Below, piece by piece: positions 8,189 to 16,899 of a DNA stretch of 64,000 bases. A program made the position numbers and the translations under genes. This DNA is from Pseudomonadota bacterium (GTDB lineage Bacteria; Pseudomonadota; Alphaproteobacteria; Reyranellales; Reyranellaceae). The stretch spans positions 1 to 64,000 of the forward strand of contig JAFEFF010000198.1 of NCBI GenBank assembly GCA_018240745.1, given 5' to 3'. Positions within the stretch are counted from its first letter, which is position 1. Every line of letters begins with the position of its first letter. Under the pieces are notes generated by a model. It was not told the origin of the DNA. It was given only the letters and a program-made list of their open reading frames with translations, and ran no database searches.

Positions 8189-8974
8189 TCAAAACCAGGT
8201 CCGCAGGCCGAGCGTGAAGCGGACCTCGTCCGCCGCGCGGCCGGAGGCGCGGGCGAAGTCGGCGGTGCCGCCGAACTTGCCCGCGTAGGTCACCCCGACA
8301 TAGGGCGCAAGCTTGCGCGTGATCTCGTAGCGCAGGCGCAGGCCGGCATCCATGTCGGCGAGCCCGCTTCCGATGTCCCGAGCCGGATCGTCCCTGGTGT
8401 AGAAGTTCATCTCGATCTGGGGCTGCAGGATCAGCTTCTGCGTCAGCAGCAGGTCGTAGCTGCCCTCCAGCTTCGCCGCGAGGTGGCCGTTGCCGCTGAC
8501 ATAGCCCGTGGCGGCGACGCGGAAGAACAGCGGCGCCAGCCCTTCGATGCCGATCGCGCCCCAGCCGCGGCCCGGCGCCGAATCGCCGTCGTAGCGGCCG
8601 CCGAGCAGGGCATTGAACCAGGGGCTAATCGGCCGGGCGTAGAGCAGCTCGTGCTGGCCGTCATCGACCCGGCCATCGGCCAGCGTGCCCTCGCTGCGCA
8701 GCCACAGCCGGTGCTCGTCGGTGCCGAGCCAGGCCTCGCCGCTCCAGCGGAAGCTGCTGGTGTCGCCGAACCGGCCCTCGAGCTGGTTGAGCATCAGGTG
8801 ATAGAAGACGTGGTCGTCCATCACCGGCGGACCGAACGGCGCAGCATCGTTCGTCGCGGCCGCCACGCCGCGATCGTGCATCTGCGCGGCAGCGCCGTCG
8901 GCGAGGCCGAGCACGAGCAGGCAGACGAGCGTCCGCACGAAGAGGGGCGCCCGCGCGAAAACGAATGGGCTCAC
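8189..8974 (-). CDS. copB: Copper resistance protein B, outer-membrane
   Basis: A 261-aa CopB family protein. A GTG start at 8974 overlaps the copA stop as GTGA and opens on a signal peptide (VSPFVFARAPLFVRTLVCLL...GAAA). The body has the CopB features MDDHVFYHLMLNQLEGR, WSGEAWLGTDEHRLWLRSEG and alternating amphipathic strands ending in FTLGLRTWF, a beta-barrel with a C-terminal aromatic residue. It has no Met-rich N-terminal repeat such as plasmid CopB proteins often carry. Works with CopA in periplasmic copper sequestration. Confidence 0.9.
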   Translation of the reverse strand: MSPFVFARAPLFVRTLVCLLVLGLADGAAAQMHDRGVAAATNDAAPFGPPVMDDHVFYHLMLNQLEGRFGDTSSFRWSGEAWLGTDEHRLWLRSEGTLADGRVDDGQHELLYARPISPWFNALLGGRYDGDSAPGRGWGAIGIEGLAPLFFRVAATGYVSGNGHLAAKLEGSYDLLLTQKLILQPQIEMNFYTRDDPARDIGSGLADMDAGLRLRYEITRKLAPYVGVTYAGKFGGTADFARASGRAADEVRFTLGLRTWF

Positions 8975-10707
8975 GACACGAGCACCGTGCGGAACATGCC
9001 CATCTCCATGTGATAGAGCAGATGGCAGTGGAACGCCCAATGGCCGGGCTGGTCGGCGGTGAAGACGAAGCCCAGGCGCTCGCCTGGCTTCACGTTGACC
9101 GTGTGCTTCAGCGGCAGCCGGTCCCCCTGCCCGTTCTCGACCTCGAACAGGTAGCCGTGCAGGTGGATCGGGTGCTCCATCATGGTGTCGTTGATCAGCA
9201 CGAAGCGGACGCGCTCGCCGAGCCGCACGCGCACGGCCTTTGCCTCCGAGAACTTCCGGCCGTTGAAGCCCCACACCCAGCGCTCCATGTTCCCGGTGAG
9301 GTGGAACTCGATCGCGCGCTCCGGCACGATCGGCGCATGCGGCGCGATCGAGCGCAGATCGCGATAGGTCAGGACGCGGCGACCATTGCCGTCAAGTCCG
9401 GTGCCGGCTTCGCCCAGCCGGTCCCTGGGCATCATCGCGACGTTATCGACGTTGGGCTGGCCCCTGAGCGACTGCGGATCGATGCCGTCGGCGTTGGTCG
9501 TCGGGATCTCCCGCGCCGGCATGGCATGGCCCGTCGCGGCATGGTCCATGCTGCCGTGATCCATGGTTGAGTGATCCATCCCGGGCATCGGGCCTTGGTC
9601 CATGCCGGCCATCGTGCCGTGCGCCATGCCCATGTCGGCCATGCTGCGCATCGGCACCGGGTCGAGCGGCGGCACGGCTGCGGCGAGGCCCGGCCGCACC
9701 GCCAGCGTGCCGCGGGCATAACCGCTGCGATCCTGCGCCTGGGCGAAGATCGTATAGGCCTGCGGCTGCGGCCGTGGCCGCACGATCACGTCGTAGGTCT
9801 CGGCCACGCCGATGCGGAACTCCTCGACGATCACCGGCTCGACGTCCGATCCGTCGGCGGCCACGATCCTGAGCTCGAGCCCCGGGATGCGGACGTCGAA
9901 GGTCGTCATCGACGAGCCGTTGATGAAGCGCAGCCGCACGTTCTCGCCCGGCGTGAACAGGCCCGTCCAGTTGGCGGCCGGCGGTTGGCCGTTCATCAGG
10001 AAGGTGTAGGTGGCGCCGGTGACGTCCATGATGTCGGTTGGGCTCATCCGCATCTTGCCCCACATCACCCGGTCGTCGACCGTGGCCGACAGGCCGTCGC
10101 GCCGTGCGTCGTCGACGAAGGTGCCGAGCGTGCGACGGTGATGGTTGTAGTAGTCGCTCTGCTGCTTGAGGTTGGAGACGACGGTCATCGGCTCCTCGTC
10201 GGTCCAGTCCGTCAGCATCACGACGTGCTCGCGCTGGTACGTGTAGGGCTCGCGGCCGCGCGCCTCGAGGATCAGCGGGCCGCTGAGGCCGGTCTGCTCC
10301 TGCATGCCGCTGTGGCTATGGTACCAGTAGGTGCCGGCTTGCCGGATCGGGAAGCGGTAGGTGAAGGTCTCGCCCGGCGCGATGCCGCGGAAGGTGAGGC
10401 CCGGCACGCCGTCCATCGCGTTCGGCAGGTAGAGGCCGTGCCAGTGGATCGAGGTGCTCTCGCTGAGCGTGTTGCGCACGTTGACCGTGACGGTGTCGCC
10501 TTCGCGGAAGCGCAGGATCGGCCCCGGCAACGAGCCGTTCACGGCCGTGGCGACCTGCGGCCGGCCGGTGATGCCGACCGGCAATGCACCGACGGTGAGG
10601 TCGAACATACTCCCGGCCAGCGACGGCATGGCCGATGCGCGCGACAGGGTGCGGGCAGCGACGCCCGCGGCGGCCACGCCTTCGACGAAGCGGCGTCGCG
10701 TGATCAT
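8971..10707 (-). CDS. copA: Multicopper oxidase CopA (copper resistance system)
   Basis: The 578-aa product is a periplasmic Cu(I) oxidase. A twin-arginine signal (MITRRRFVEG) implies folded export. All copper-binding clusters are present: IHWHGLY, WYHSHSGMQ, HPIHLHGYLFE and FHCHLLYHMEMGM, the last holding the T1 cysteine near residue 561. A Met/His-rich insert of MxxM and MDH motifs (about 352-395) is typical of CopA and should bind extra copper. The start at 10707 overlaps the cupredoxin stop (ATGA) and the stop overlaps copB (GTGA), so three proteins are translationally coupled. Confidence 0.95.
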   Translation of the reverse strand: MITRRRFVEGVAAAGVAARTLSRASAMPSLAGSMFDLTVGALPVGITGRPQVATAVNGSLPGPILRFREGDTVTVNVRNTLSESTSIHWHGLYLPNAMDGVPGLTFRGIAPGETFTYRFPIRQAGTYWYHSHSGMQEQTGLSGPLILEARGREPYTYQREHVVMLTDWTDEEPMTVVSNLKQQSDYYNHHRRTLGTFVDDARRDGLSATVDDRVMWGKMRMSPTDIMDVTGATYTFLMNGQPPAANWTGLFTPGENVRLRFINGSSMTTFDVRIPGLELRIVAADGSDVEPVIVEEFRIGVAETYDVIVRPRPQPQAYTIFAQAQDRSGYARGTLAVRPGLAAAVPPLDPVPMRSMADMGMAHGTMAGMDQGPMPGMDHSTMDHGSMDHAATGHAMPAREIPTTNADGIDPQSLRGQPNVDNVAMMPRDRLGEAGTGLDGNGRRVLTYRDLRSIAPHAPIVPERAIEFHLTGNMERWVWGFNGRKFSEAKAVRVRLGERVRFVLINDTMMEHPIHLHGYLFEVENGQGDRLPLKHTVNVKPGERLGFVFTADQPGHWAFHCHLLYHMEMGMFRTVLVS

Positions 10708-11189
10708 CGCCCGCCTCCGAAGCTGATCGCGCCGTGCATGCCGTCCTCGTAATGGCCGGGGATGTCGCAGGCGAATTGCAGGTCGGCGGCGCGGGCGAAG
10801 GTCCAGACGAAGGTCGCAGTCTCGCCGGGCAGCACCGTGACGCCGCTGTCGTGATGGTCCATCGCCATCGCGTGCCCGGTCTTCTTCTGCCGCTCGATCA
10901 TCGCCTTCATCATCGCCAGGTGCTCGGCATGCTCGTGGGCGGTGCCGATCAGGAACTCGTGCGCCTCGAAGCCGTCGTTGCGGATGACGAAGCGGACCGT
11001 CTCGCCTTCCCGGACCTGCAGCGACTTCAGCGAGAAGGCGTTGTCGGTCGCGCGGACCTCGACCGTGCGCGTGATCCTGGTGGGATCCCCCGGTTTCCCG
11101 CCGCCCATGGAATGGCCGGGCTCGTGCGCCGACACGGGCATGGCGATCGCCAATGCCCACGCGCCGACCGCTAAACGTCGGAACGACAT
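10704..11189 (-). CDS. Periplasmic cupredoxin
   Basis: A 161-aa exported blue-copper-type protein. After a signal peptide (about 1-21, ending PVSA) and a His/Met segment HEPGHSM come beta strands with a complete type-1 copper ligand set: H77 in FEAHEFL, C141, H146 and M151 in CDIPGHYEDGMHG. A His/Met-rich loop (HEHAEHLAMMKAM, HAMAMDHH) is inserted before the last strands. ATG 11189 is preferred to 11195 because GGAG lies six bases before it. Its partner is probably the coupled CopA oxidase, as electron acceptor or copper carrier. Confidence 0.85.
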   Translation of the reverse strand: MSFRRLAVGAWALAIAMPVSAHEPGHSMGGGKPGDPTRITRTVEVRATDNAFSLKSLQVREGETVRFVIRNDGFEAHEFLIGTAHEHAEHLAMMKAMIERQKKTGHAMAMDHHDSGVTVLPGETATFVWTFARAADLQFACDIPGHYEDGMHGAISFGGGR

Positions 11190-11229
11190 GATCATCTCCG
11201 TGTCTGAAAGGGGGACTGCGTGAAGCGGT

Positions 11230-11553
11230 TCAGACTCGGGGCGGCGGCGGATCCTGGTGTGGCGACAGGCCGGTCAGGTCGCGACCGGCGAAAATGGGAA
11301 AGACATCGGCGTCATCCGACGTTTCGACGACGACTGCCGGTGACAGCACGGCGATGGCGTGCGCCATCAAGGGGCAGCAAAGACCGGCGGCGTGCCGGGC
11401 GCTGCCGGTCTCCGGGCAGGGTGGCGGCGGGCACTCGGCGCAGTGACGCGAAACCGAAGGTTGGGCGCTTGCGGGCGCTGCCGACGCCGCGATCGACGGC
11501 GGGCAGACGAAGGCCCCCAATACGACCAGCCAGAGCAATCGGGCAAGCCACAT
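11230..11553 (-). CDS. Small exported Cys/Pro-rich protein of the copper operon
   Basis: A 107-aa protein with an N-terminal hydrophobic segment (MWLARLLWLVVLGAFVCPP) and a cysteine-rich stretch: CAECPPPPCPETG followed by GLCCPLMAH. Paired cysteines with Pro suggest a metal site, as in other small proteins of copper loci. It lies 10 bp after csoR and 40 bp before the cupredoxin, in the same direction. I do not recognise the family; a DUF2946-like role is only a guess. Confidence 0.6.
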   Translation of the reverse strand: MWLARLLWLVVLGAFVCPPSIAASAAPASAQPSVSRHCAECPPPPCPETGSARHAAGLCCPLMAHAIAVLSPAVVVETSDDADVFPIFAGRDLTGLSPHQDPPPPRV

Positions 11554-11563
11554 CGCCAGCCCG

Positions 11564-11839
11564 TCACCGACGGCGGCTGTCGAGGACTTCCATCAGCTCC
11601 TCGATCTTGGTCTGGCGCTCGCGCTCGTTGCCGGCATGGAAGGCGTGGGCGACGCAGTGCTGCAGGTGGTCGTGCAGGATCTCCTGCTCGACCTTGTCGA
11701 GCGCGGCGCGGACGGCGCGCACCTGGGTGATCACGTCGATGCAGTAGCGGTCTTCCTCGACCATGCGCGCCACGCCGCGCACCTGACCCTCGATGCGACC
11801 GAGCCGGGCGAGCTGGGATCTCTTCAGTTTCTCGTCCAT
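11564..11839 (-). CDS. csoR: CsoR-type copper-sensing repressor
   Basis: A 91-aa all-helical CsoR/RcnR/FrmR family protein. The sequence RSQLARLGRIEGQVRGVARM is the family DNA-binding helix. Ligands C33, H58 and C62 (the HxxxC pattern in DHLQHC) form the Cu(I)-binding C-H-C set and argue against a formaldehyde (FrmR) or nickel (RcnR) sensor. ATG 11839 was preferred; an ATG at 11851 would add four residues but lies inside the operator. It is first of the minus-strand copper operon and diverges from the Cu ATPase. Cu(I) binding should release it from DNA. Confidence 0.9.
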   Translation of the reverse strand: MDEKLKRSQLARLGRIEGQVRGVARMVEEDRYCIDVITQVRAVRAALDKVEQEILHDHLQHCVAHAFHAGNERERQTKIEELMEVLDSRRR

Positions 11840-11849
11840 GGCTTGAACC

Positions 11850-11866
11850 ATACCCCCGTAGGGTAT
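11850..11866. promoter_or_regulatory. CsoR-type operator in the divergent copper promoter
   Basis: ATACCC-CCGTA-GGGTAT is a perfect inverted repeat with a G/C-rich centre, the layout of CsoR/RcnR-family operators. It lies between the csoR and ATPase starts (40 bp apart). A -10-like TATAGA (11864-11869) on the plus strand and TATGGT (11851-11846) on the minus strand both overlap it, so one bound repressor could block both directions. Confidence 0.75.
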
Positions 11867-11878
11867 AGATAGCAAGCC

Positions 11879-14173
11879 ATGACACACAGTTGCCGCCATG
11901 GCTCGCATGCATCGGAGGCTGCGCCGGACGCGGTCGCCATCGATCCCGTCTGCGGGATGAAGGTGAAGATCGCCGGGGCGAAGAACACCGCCGTCCATGA
12001 CGGCCAGACCTATTACTTCTGCAATCCCAGGTGCCTGGCGAAGTTCACGGCCGAACCCGCGCGCTACCTGCAGCCGGCTGCCGCCGCGCCGGCCAGGCCC
12101 GCGGCGCCCGGCACCATCTACACCTGCCCGATGCATCCCGAGATCCGCCAGGTCGGCCCGGGGAGCTGCCCGATCTGCGGCATGGCGCTGGAGCCGGCGG
12201 ACATCTCCGCCGAGGCGCCGCCGAACGAGGAACTCACCGACTTCACGCGGCGCTTCTGGATCGGTCTGGCGATCAGCCTGCCGGTGGTCGTGCTCGAGAT
12301 GGGCGGCCATCTGTTCGATCTCGAGTCGCTGATCCCGGCGCACCGGTCGGCGTGGCTGCAGCTCGTGCTCGCGACCCCGGTCGTGCTGTGGGCGGGCTGG
12401 CCGTTCTTCGCGCGCGGCTGGGCGTCGATCAGGCGGCGCTCGCTCAACATGTTCACGCTGATCGCGATCGGCACCGGCGCCGCCTGGCTCTACAGCGTCG
12501 TTGCGACCGTCGCCCCGCAGCTCTTCCCGCCGGCCTTCCGCACCATGCACGGCAGCGTGCCGGTCTATTTCGAGGCGGCGTCGGTGATCGTCGTGCTGGT
12601 GCTGCTGGGCCAGATGCTGGAGCTGCGCGCCCGCGAGACCACCAGCGGCGCGATCCGCGCCCTGCTCAAGCTCGCGCCGCGGACGGCGGTCAGGATCGAT
12701 GCGGACGGGCACGAGGCCGAGACGCCGATCGAGGCGATCGTCGGCGGCGACTCCTTGCGCGTGCGGCCGGGCGAGAAGGTGCCGGTCGACGGCGTCGTGC
12801 TCGAAGGCAACAGCGCGCTCGACGAATCGATGATCACCGGCGAGCCGATGCCGGTCGAGAAGGAACCCGGCGCCAAGGTCATCGCCGGCACCACCAACCA
12901 GAGCGGCGCCCTGGTCATGCGCGCCGAGCGGGTGGGCGCCGACACCATGCTGGCGCGCATCGTCGGCCTGGTCGCCGATGCCCAGCGCAGCCGGGCCCCG
13001 ATCCAACGCCTGGCCGACGTCGTGGCGGGCTGGTTCGTGCCGACCGTCATCGCCGTGGCGGCTCTCGCGTTCGCCGGCTGGACGATCTGGGGACCCACGC
13101 CATCGTTCAGCTACGGCCTGATCGCCGCCGTGTCGGTGCTGATCATCGCCTGCCCGTGCGCGCTCGGCCTGGCCACGCCGATGGCGATCATGGTCGGCGT
13201 CGGACGGGGCGCGACCATGGGCATTCTGATCCGCAATGCCGAGGCGCTGGAGCGCATGGAAAAGATCGACACGCTGGTGGTCGACAAGACCGGCACCCTG
13301 ACCCGCGGCCATCCCGAGATCACCGAGGTCACCGGCGGGCTGGAGACGCTGCGGCTGGCCGCGGGCCTCGAGCAGAACAGCGAGCATCCGATCGCCCGGG
13401 CAATCGTGGCCTTCGTGCGCGAGCGCAACCTCGTTCCGGCGACGGTCGAAGGCTTCCAGAACCATGCCGGGCGCGGCGTCTCGGGACGGGTCGAGGGCAA
13501 GACGGTGGTGCTCGGCACGGCACGCTTCCTCAAGGAGCAGGGCGTCGATCTCGGGGACTTCCAGCGGCCGGTGATGCTCGCGGTCGACGGCAAGCTCGCC
13601 GGCACGATCCGGCTGGAAGACCCGATCAAGGAGACGACACCGGCGGCGCTCGCCGCATTGCGCCAGGCCGGCGTGCGGATCGTCATGCTGACCGGCGACA
13701 ACCGGCGCACCGCCGCCGCCGTGGCCCAACAGCTCGGCATCGACGACGTCGAGGCCGAGGTGCTGCCGGAGGACAAGGCGCGCATCGTCAAGCGTCTGCG
13801 CGAGGAGGGCCGCGTCGTGGCCATGGCGGGCGACGGCGTCAACGATGCGCCGGCGCTCGCCGCGGCCGATGTCGGCATCGCCATGGGCTCGGGCACCGAC
13901 ATCGCGATCGAAAGCGCGGGCGTCACCCTGGTGAAGGGCGACCTGCAGGCGATCGCGCGCGCACGCGCTCTGTCGGCGGCGACCATGCGCAACATCCGGC
14001 AGAACCTGTTCTTTGCGTTCGCCTACAACGTCGCGGGCGTGCCGATTGCCGCCGGCGTGCTCTATCCCCTGCTCGGCATGCTGTTGAGCCCGATCGTTGC
14101 GGCGGCGGCGATGGCCCTGAGCTCGGTGAGCGTCATCGGCAACGCGCTGCGCCTACGCCGCGCGTCGCTGTAG
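11879..14173 (+). CDS. copA: Cu(I)-exporting P1B-type ATPase
   Basis: The 764-aa inner-membrane pump expels cytosolic copper. In place of an HMA domain the N-terminus has a YHS domain (DPVCGMKV...[12 protein letters not shown], about 22-62) and a heavy-metal-binding motif ([21 protein letters not shown], about 80-102). Then come the membrane helices with the CPC copper site ([13 protein letters not shown], near 424), phosphorylation D468 in DKTGTLT, the HP motif in EHPIARAI, and [10 protein letters not shown] near 651. No Shine-Dalgarno precedes ATG 11879 and the predicted -10 ends nine bases before it, so the message may be leaderless. Control by CsoR is very likely. Confidence 0.95.
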   Translation: MTHSCRHGSHASEAAPDAVAIDPVCGMKVKIAGAKNTAVHDGQTYYFCNPRCLAKFTAEPARYLQPAAAAPARPAAPGTIYTCPMHPEIRQVGPGSCPICGMALEPADISAEAPPNEELTDFTRRFWIGLAISLPVVVLEMGGHLFDLESLIPAHRSAWLQLVLATPVVLWAGWPFFARGWASIRRRSLNMFTLIAIGTGAAWLYSVVATVAPQLFPPAFRTMHGSVPVYFEAASVIVVLVLLGQMLELRARETTSGAIRALLKLAPRTAVRIDADGHEAETPIEAIVGGDSLRVRPGEKVPVDGVVLEGNSALDESMITGEPMPVEKEPGAKVIAGTTNQSGALVMRAERVGADTMLARIVGLVADAQRSRAPIQRLADVVAGWFVPTVIAVAALAFAGWTIWGPTPSFSYGLIAAVSVLIIACPCALGLATPMAIMVGVGRGATMGILIRNAEALERMEKIDTLVVDKTGTLTRGHPEITEVTGGLETLRLAAGLEQNSEHPIARAIVAFVRERNLVPATVEGFQNHAGRGVSGRVEGKTVVLGTARFLKEQGVDLGDFQRPVMLAVDGKLAGTIRLEDPIKETTPAALAALRQAGVRIVMLTGDNRRTAAAVAQQLGIDDVEAEVLPEDKARIVKRLREEGRVVAMAGDGVNDAPALAAADVGIAMGSGTDIAIESAGVTLVKGDLQAIARARALSAATMRNIRQNLFFAFAYNVAGVPIAAGVLYPLLGMLLSPIVAAAAMALSSVSVIGNALRLRRASL

Positions 14174-14315
14174 CCTTCCCGCCCTCCCCATGGCCATCGT
14201 GGATGGCCATCGTGGCGCCCGGGCGCTTGTCGCACCCGACGACGGGTAATATTCGCCGAAAATTTATTTTGGCGCTCTTGTGTACAATGCACGCCGGCTG
14301 CCGATGCCGGCCCGG

Positions 14316-14417
14316 GCGCCGTATTCCCTTATGGAATCGGCACTTAGCCCGATGATCTCGGCCGCCGCGATGGCCCTGTCCTCCTCGGGCGTGGCCGGTA
14401 ACGCACTCAGGCTCCGG
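14316..14417 (+). pseudogene. Remnant of a second copper ATPase C-terminus
   Basis: The frame reads APYSLMESALSPMISAAAM and then ALSSSGVAGNALRLR, which aligns with the last 34 residues of the adjacent ATPase ([19 protein letters not shown], then [15 protein letters not shown]), 21 of 34 identical. No ATPase core precedes it. The 300 bp between 14174 and 14473 hold nothing else convincing. This is the decayed tail of a duplicated or recombined ATPase gene. Confidence 0.75.
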
Positions 14418-14473
14418 AAGTTCCGATTCGAGTTTCTTAGGGCTGTCGGACGCGGCGTCGTAAAGTCACCGCC

Positions 14474-15214
14474 ATGTCCTCCACCGGCAAGTTCGATTAC
14501 CTGGTCAATGTCTCCGAAGCCGCCTTCCAGAGCATGGTGATCGCCACGATAGAAAGCTTCCTGGTGCCGGGCCGGTGCGGCAAATCAGGACGATTGACGC
14601 GACAACGAGAAACGTTCGGGCTGCTGTGGGGCTACGAGACGATGACGCCGAGCAAGGGGCGTTGCTTCAACGTCGAGGTGGCGATCGTCGACACCAATGC
14701 CGAGCGCGGCCGCAACTCCGTCATTCCGTCGCGCGGACTGGAGACGGTCAACAAAGCGCTGCCGACCTACTGGCCGAACCTCAAGTTCCTCGGCGATTTC
14801 CACTCCCATCCGTGGAGCGCGCGCGAACCGTGGCCGTCGCGTCCGTTCCTGTCCGACGACGACCGCCGCTCGATCGAGGGCGACTCGGCCTATGCAGAGC
14901 TCGAGTTCCGCGTGGCATTGCTGCTCAACGTGCAGAAGCTCGGCCGCAAGGGCTCGATGATGCCGGTGTTCACGCACGACAATACGCTGGAGTTCCGCAT
15001 GAACGACCTGCGCATGAGCCTCGCCGCATGGGTCGCGTGCCCGGTGAAGAACGGCGCGCGCGAGCCCGCACTTTACATCATCCCGCGCCCGCCGACCGTG
15101 ACCAGGACCAAGTGGAAGCGCGAGCCCTGGCATTCCAAGTGCCGGCCGCTCAACGCCAAGAAGGTCTGGCTGAACGCGCCGGTGCACCACTTCCTGACGG
15201 CGCTGGGGGATTAG
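14474..15214 (+). CDS. JAB/MPN-domain (JAMM-like) putative metallopeptidase
   Basis: A 246-aa soluble protein. E46 in RETFGLLWG, H110 and H112 in LGDFHSHPW, and S127/D130 in FLSDDD fit the JAMM zinc motif of JAB-domain proteases, which remove ubiquitin-like tails or cut other isopeptides. The gap between the second His and Ser is 14 residues instead of the usual 7, so the site contains an insertion. No ubiquitin-like, E1-like or tail-assembly gene is close. The C-terminal 70 residues are basic and unassigned. Function unknown; zinc-dependent hydrolase is the best guess. Confidence 0.7.
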   Translation: MSSTGKFDYLVNVSEAAFQSMVIATIESFLVPGRCGKSGRLTRQRETFGLLWGYETMTPSKGRCFNVEVAIVDTNAERGRNSVIPSRGLETVNKALPTYWPNLKFLGDFHSHPWSAREPWPSRPFLSDDDRRSIEGDSAYAELEFRVALLLNVQKLGRKGSMMPVFTHDNTLEFRMNDLRMSLAAWVACPVKNGAREPALYIIPRPPTVTRTKWKREPWHSKCRPLNAKKVWLNAPVHHFLTALGD

Positions 15215-15224
15215 TCCCGCCGAG

Positions 15225-15317
15225 TCAGTCCCTCGGGCGCTCGACCAGCTTGTCGTCGTTGGAGACGGCGGCGAATGACGCGATTGCAAGCGCCGATAAC
15301 CGGATCGTGATGCCCAT
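15225..15317 (-). CDS. Candidate 30-aa small exported or membrane peptide
   Basis: The reading frame MGITIRLSALAIASFAAVSN followed by DDKLVERPRD* starts at ATG 15317 with GAGGGG close upstream. A hydrophobic N-terminal segment followed by a charged tail resembles small secreted peptides. It fills part of an otherwise empty 189-bp gap. Support is limited to the Shine-Dalgarno and composition. Confidence 0.35.
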   Translation of the reverse strand: MGITIRLSALAIASFAAVSNDDKLVERPRD

Positions 15318-15403
15318 TGGTCCCCTCAAATCCCCTTGATCGCGGCCAATTCTACCATTGCATCGGATGCAAATGGCATGCCGCGGATGTTAGAACGCCC
15401 GCG

Positions 15404-15667
15404 ATGAAGAGACACCTCTTCCTGCTTGCAGCGCTGGGTGCCTTCTCGCCCGAGACGAGCATGGCGCAGAGCAGCGACCTTGCCTATTGCACGCAGCTCT
15501 ACGACCTTGCCGTGCGCTATCGCGGCCGGCAGATCAACGGCGAGAGCAAACCCGACCCCGACATGATCGTGGCGCTGGAGCAGTGCAGGCACGGCGACGC
15601 CGCCGCCGGCATTGCCACCCTCGAGCAGAGATTGCGCAGCGCCGATGTCGGCCTGCCACCGCGTTAG
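15404..15667 (+). CDS. Small secreted protein, tandem paralogue 1
   Basis: An 87-aa protein with a signal peptide (MKRHLFLLAALGAFSPETSMA). The mature part has two cysteines (AYCTQLYDLA and LEQCRHGDA) and ends LPPR. It shares the pattern AYC..L..LA.RY...PD......C..G....I..LE.RLR....PPR with the next gene, so the two arose by duplication. No domain recognised; the spacing suggests one disulfide and a short helical fold. Separation to the next ATG is 7 bp, so they form an operon. Confidence 0.7.
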   Translation: MKRHLFLLAALGAFSPETSMAQSSDLAYCTQLYDLAVRYRGRQINGESKPDPDMIVALEQCRHGDAAAGIATLEQRLRSADVGLPPR

Positions 15668-15674
15668 GACACCC

Positions 15675-15935
15675 ATGAAGAGATGCCTGATTGCCGCGCT
15701 GCTTGCGGCGCTCCCCCCTGCCGCCGGCGCCCAGCAGGACGACCGGGCCTACTGCAACAGGCTCGGCGCCCTCGCCTCGCGCTACATCGGCAGCGCCGGG
15801 GCGGAGGGTCGCATGTCGCCCGACCTCAACGTCCTCGGCGCCATCGACGACTGCAACAAGGGCCGCACCGACAAGGCGATCCCCTATCTCGAGAAACGCC
15901 TGCGCGACCAGCGCATCACCGTCCCGCCGCGCTGA
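15675..15935 (+). CDS. Small secreted protein, tandem paralogue 2
   Basis: An 86-aa protein with a signal peptide (MKRCLIAALLAALPPAAGA) and the same two-cysteine layout as its upstream neighbour (AYCNRLGALASRY and IDDCNKGRTDKAI, ending VPPR). The helix around AIPYLEKRLR recalls single TPR-like helices, but one repeat is not enough to call a TPR. Function unknown. It converges on purC with a REP-like repeat between. Confidence 0.7.
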   Translation: MKRCLIAALLAALPPAAGAQQDDRAYCNRLGALASRYIGSAGAEGRMSPDLNVLGAIDDCNKGRTDKAIPYLEKRLRDQRITVPPR

Positions 15936-15956
15936 TTGCGGGCGGCTCCCCTTCCG

Positions 15957-15996
15957 TCGTCCTGAATGAGATTCTTCGCTGCGCTCAGAATGACAG
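15957..15996. repeat. REP-like repeat supplying the purC stop
   Basis: The stretch GATTCTTCGCTGCGCTCAGAATGACA belongs to the same family as the arms at 44089-44204. Read on the minus strand, CTGTCATTCTGAGCGCAGCGAAGAATC gives purC its final codons and TGA. It lies between convergent genes. Confidence 0.65.
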
Positions 15997-16899
15997 GGTG
16001 CTGCCGGTCAGGCGGCGGTAGGCCTCGAGGTAGCGCTTGCTCGTCGCGTCGACGATCTCGGGCGGCAGCTTGGGCGCGGGGGCGTCGCCGTTCCAGCGGC
16101 CGGCGTGGCGCTCGACATCGAGCCAGTCGCGCAGCGGCTGCTTGTCGAAGCTGGGCTGCGGCTTGCCGGGCTGGTAGCCGTCGGCCGGCCAGAAGCGCGA
16201 ACTGTCGGGCGTCATCACCTCGTCGATCAGGATGATCTCGCCGGCTTTGGTGCGGCCAAACTCGAACTTGGTGTCGGCGATGATGATGCCGCGCTCGAGC
16301 GCCACGTCGCGGCCCTTGGTATAGATCGCGCGCGTCAGCCGCTCGAGCTCGGCCGTCACCTCGGGGCCCAGAATCTCGCGCATGCGGCCGACGGTGATGT
16401 TCTCGTCGTGCCCGCTCTCGGCCTTGGTTGCCGGGCTGAAGATGGGCGGATCGAGCCGACCGCTCTCCTTCAGGCCGCTCGGCAGCTTCTCGCCGGCCAG
16501 CGTCCCCTGCTTGGCGTATTCGCGCCATGCCGAGCCCGAGAGATAGCCACGGATCACGCACTCGATCGGGAACACCGTGCCGCGCGTGCACAGCATCGAG
16601 CGGCCGGCGATCGCCTGGCGGTGGCCCGCGAGCGCGGGCACATGCGAGATGATCTCGTCGCCGTCGGCCGAGATCATGTGATGCTTCACCAGGGCCCCAA
16701 GCTGGCGGAACCACCACGCGCTCGTCTGGGTCAGCACCGCGCCCTTCAGCGGAATGGGCTCGGCCATCACCACGTCGTAAGCACTGACGCGGTCGGTCGC
16801 GACCAGCAGCAGCCGGTCGCCCTCGACCTCATACACATCGCGCACCTTGCCGCGAGCGATCCGCTTCAGCGGCAGATCGCTCTCCGTCATCAACAGCAT
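15985..16899 (-). CDS. purC: SAICAR synthase
   Basis: The 304-aa enzyme joins aspartate to CAIR with ATP in purine synthesis. Motifs: [20 protein letters not shown] (nucleotide loop), [42 protein letters not shown] and [14 protein letters not shown]. The length corresponds to the longer, yeast-like class. The ATG at 16899 overlaps the stop of the upstream gene by one base (TAATG); ATG 16890 is an alternative. The last codons and stop lie inside a REP-like repeat, so the C-terminal residues (TLSF) are repeat-derived. Confidence 0.95.
   Translation of the reverse strand: MLLMTESDLPLKRIARGKVRDVYEVEGDRLLLVATDRVSAYDVVMAEPIPLKGAVLTQTSAWWFRQLGALVKHHMISADGDEIISHVPALAGHRQAIAGRSMLCTRGTVFPIECVIRGYLSGSAWREYAKQGTLAGEKLPSGLKESGRLDPPIFSPATKAESGHDENITVGRMREILGPEVTAELERLTRAIYTKGRDVALERGIIIADTKFEFGRTKAGEIILIDEVMTPDSSRFWPADGYQPGKPQPSFDKQPLRDWLDVERHAGRWNGDAPAPKLPPEIVDATSKRYLEAYRRLTGSTLSF

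Noticed and set aside
11564..13729. 721-aa minus-strand open frame including csoR
   Set aside because: Only the last 91 residues (csoR) are real; the remainder is antisense to the copper ATPase.
14474..15214. JAB protein as part of a ubiquitin-like defence operon
   Set aside because: No E1, E2, ubiquitin-like, nucleotidyltransferase or effector gene is adjacent; neighbours are a copper-ATPase relic and small secreted proteins.
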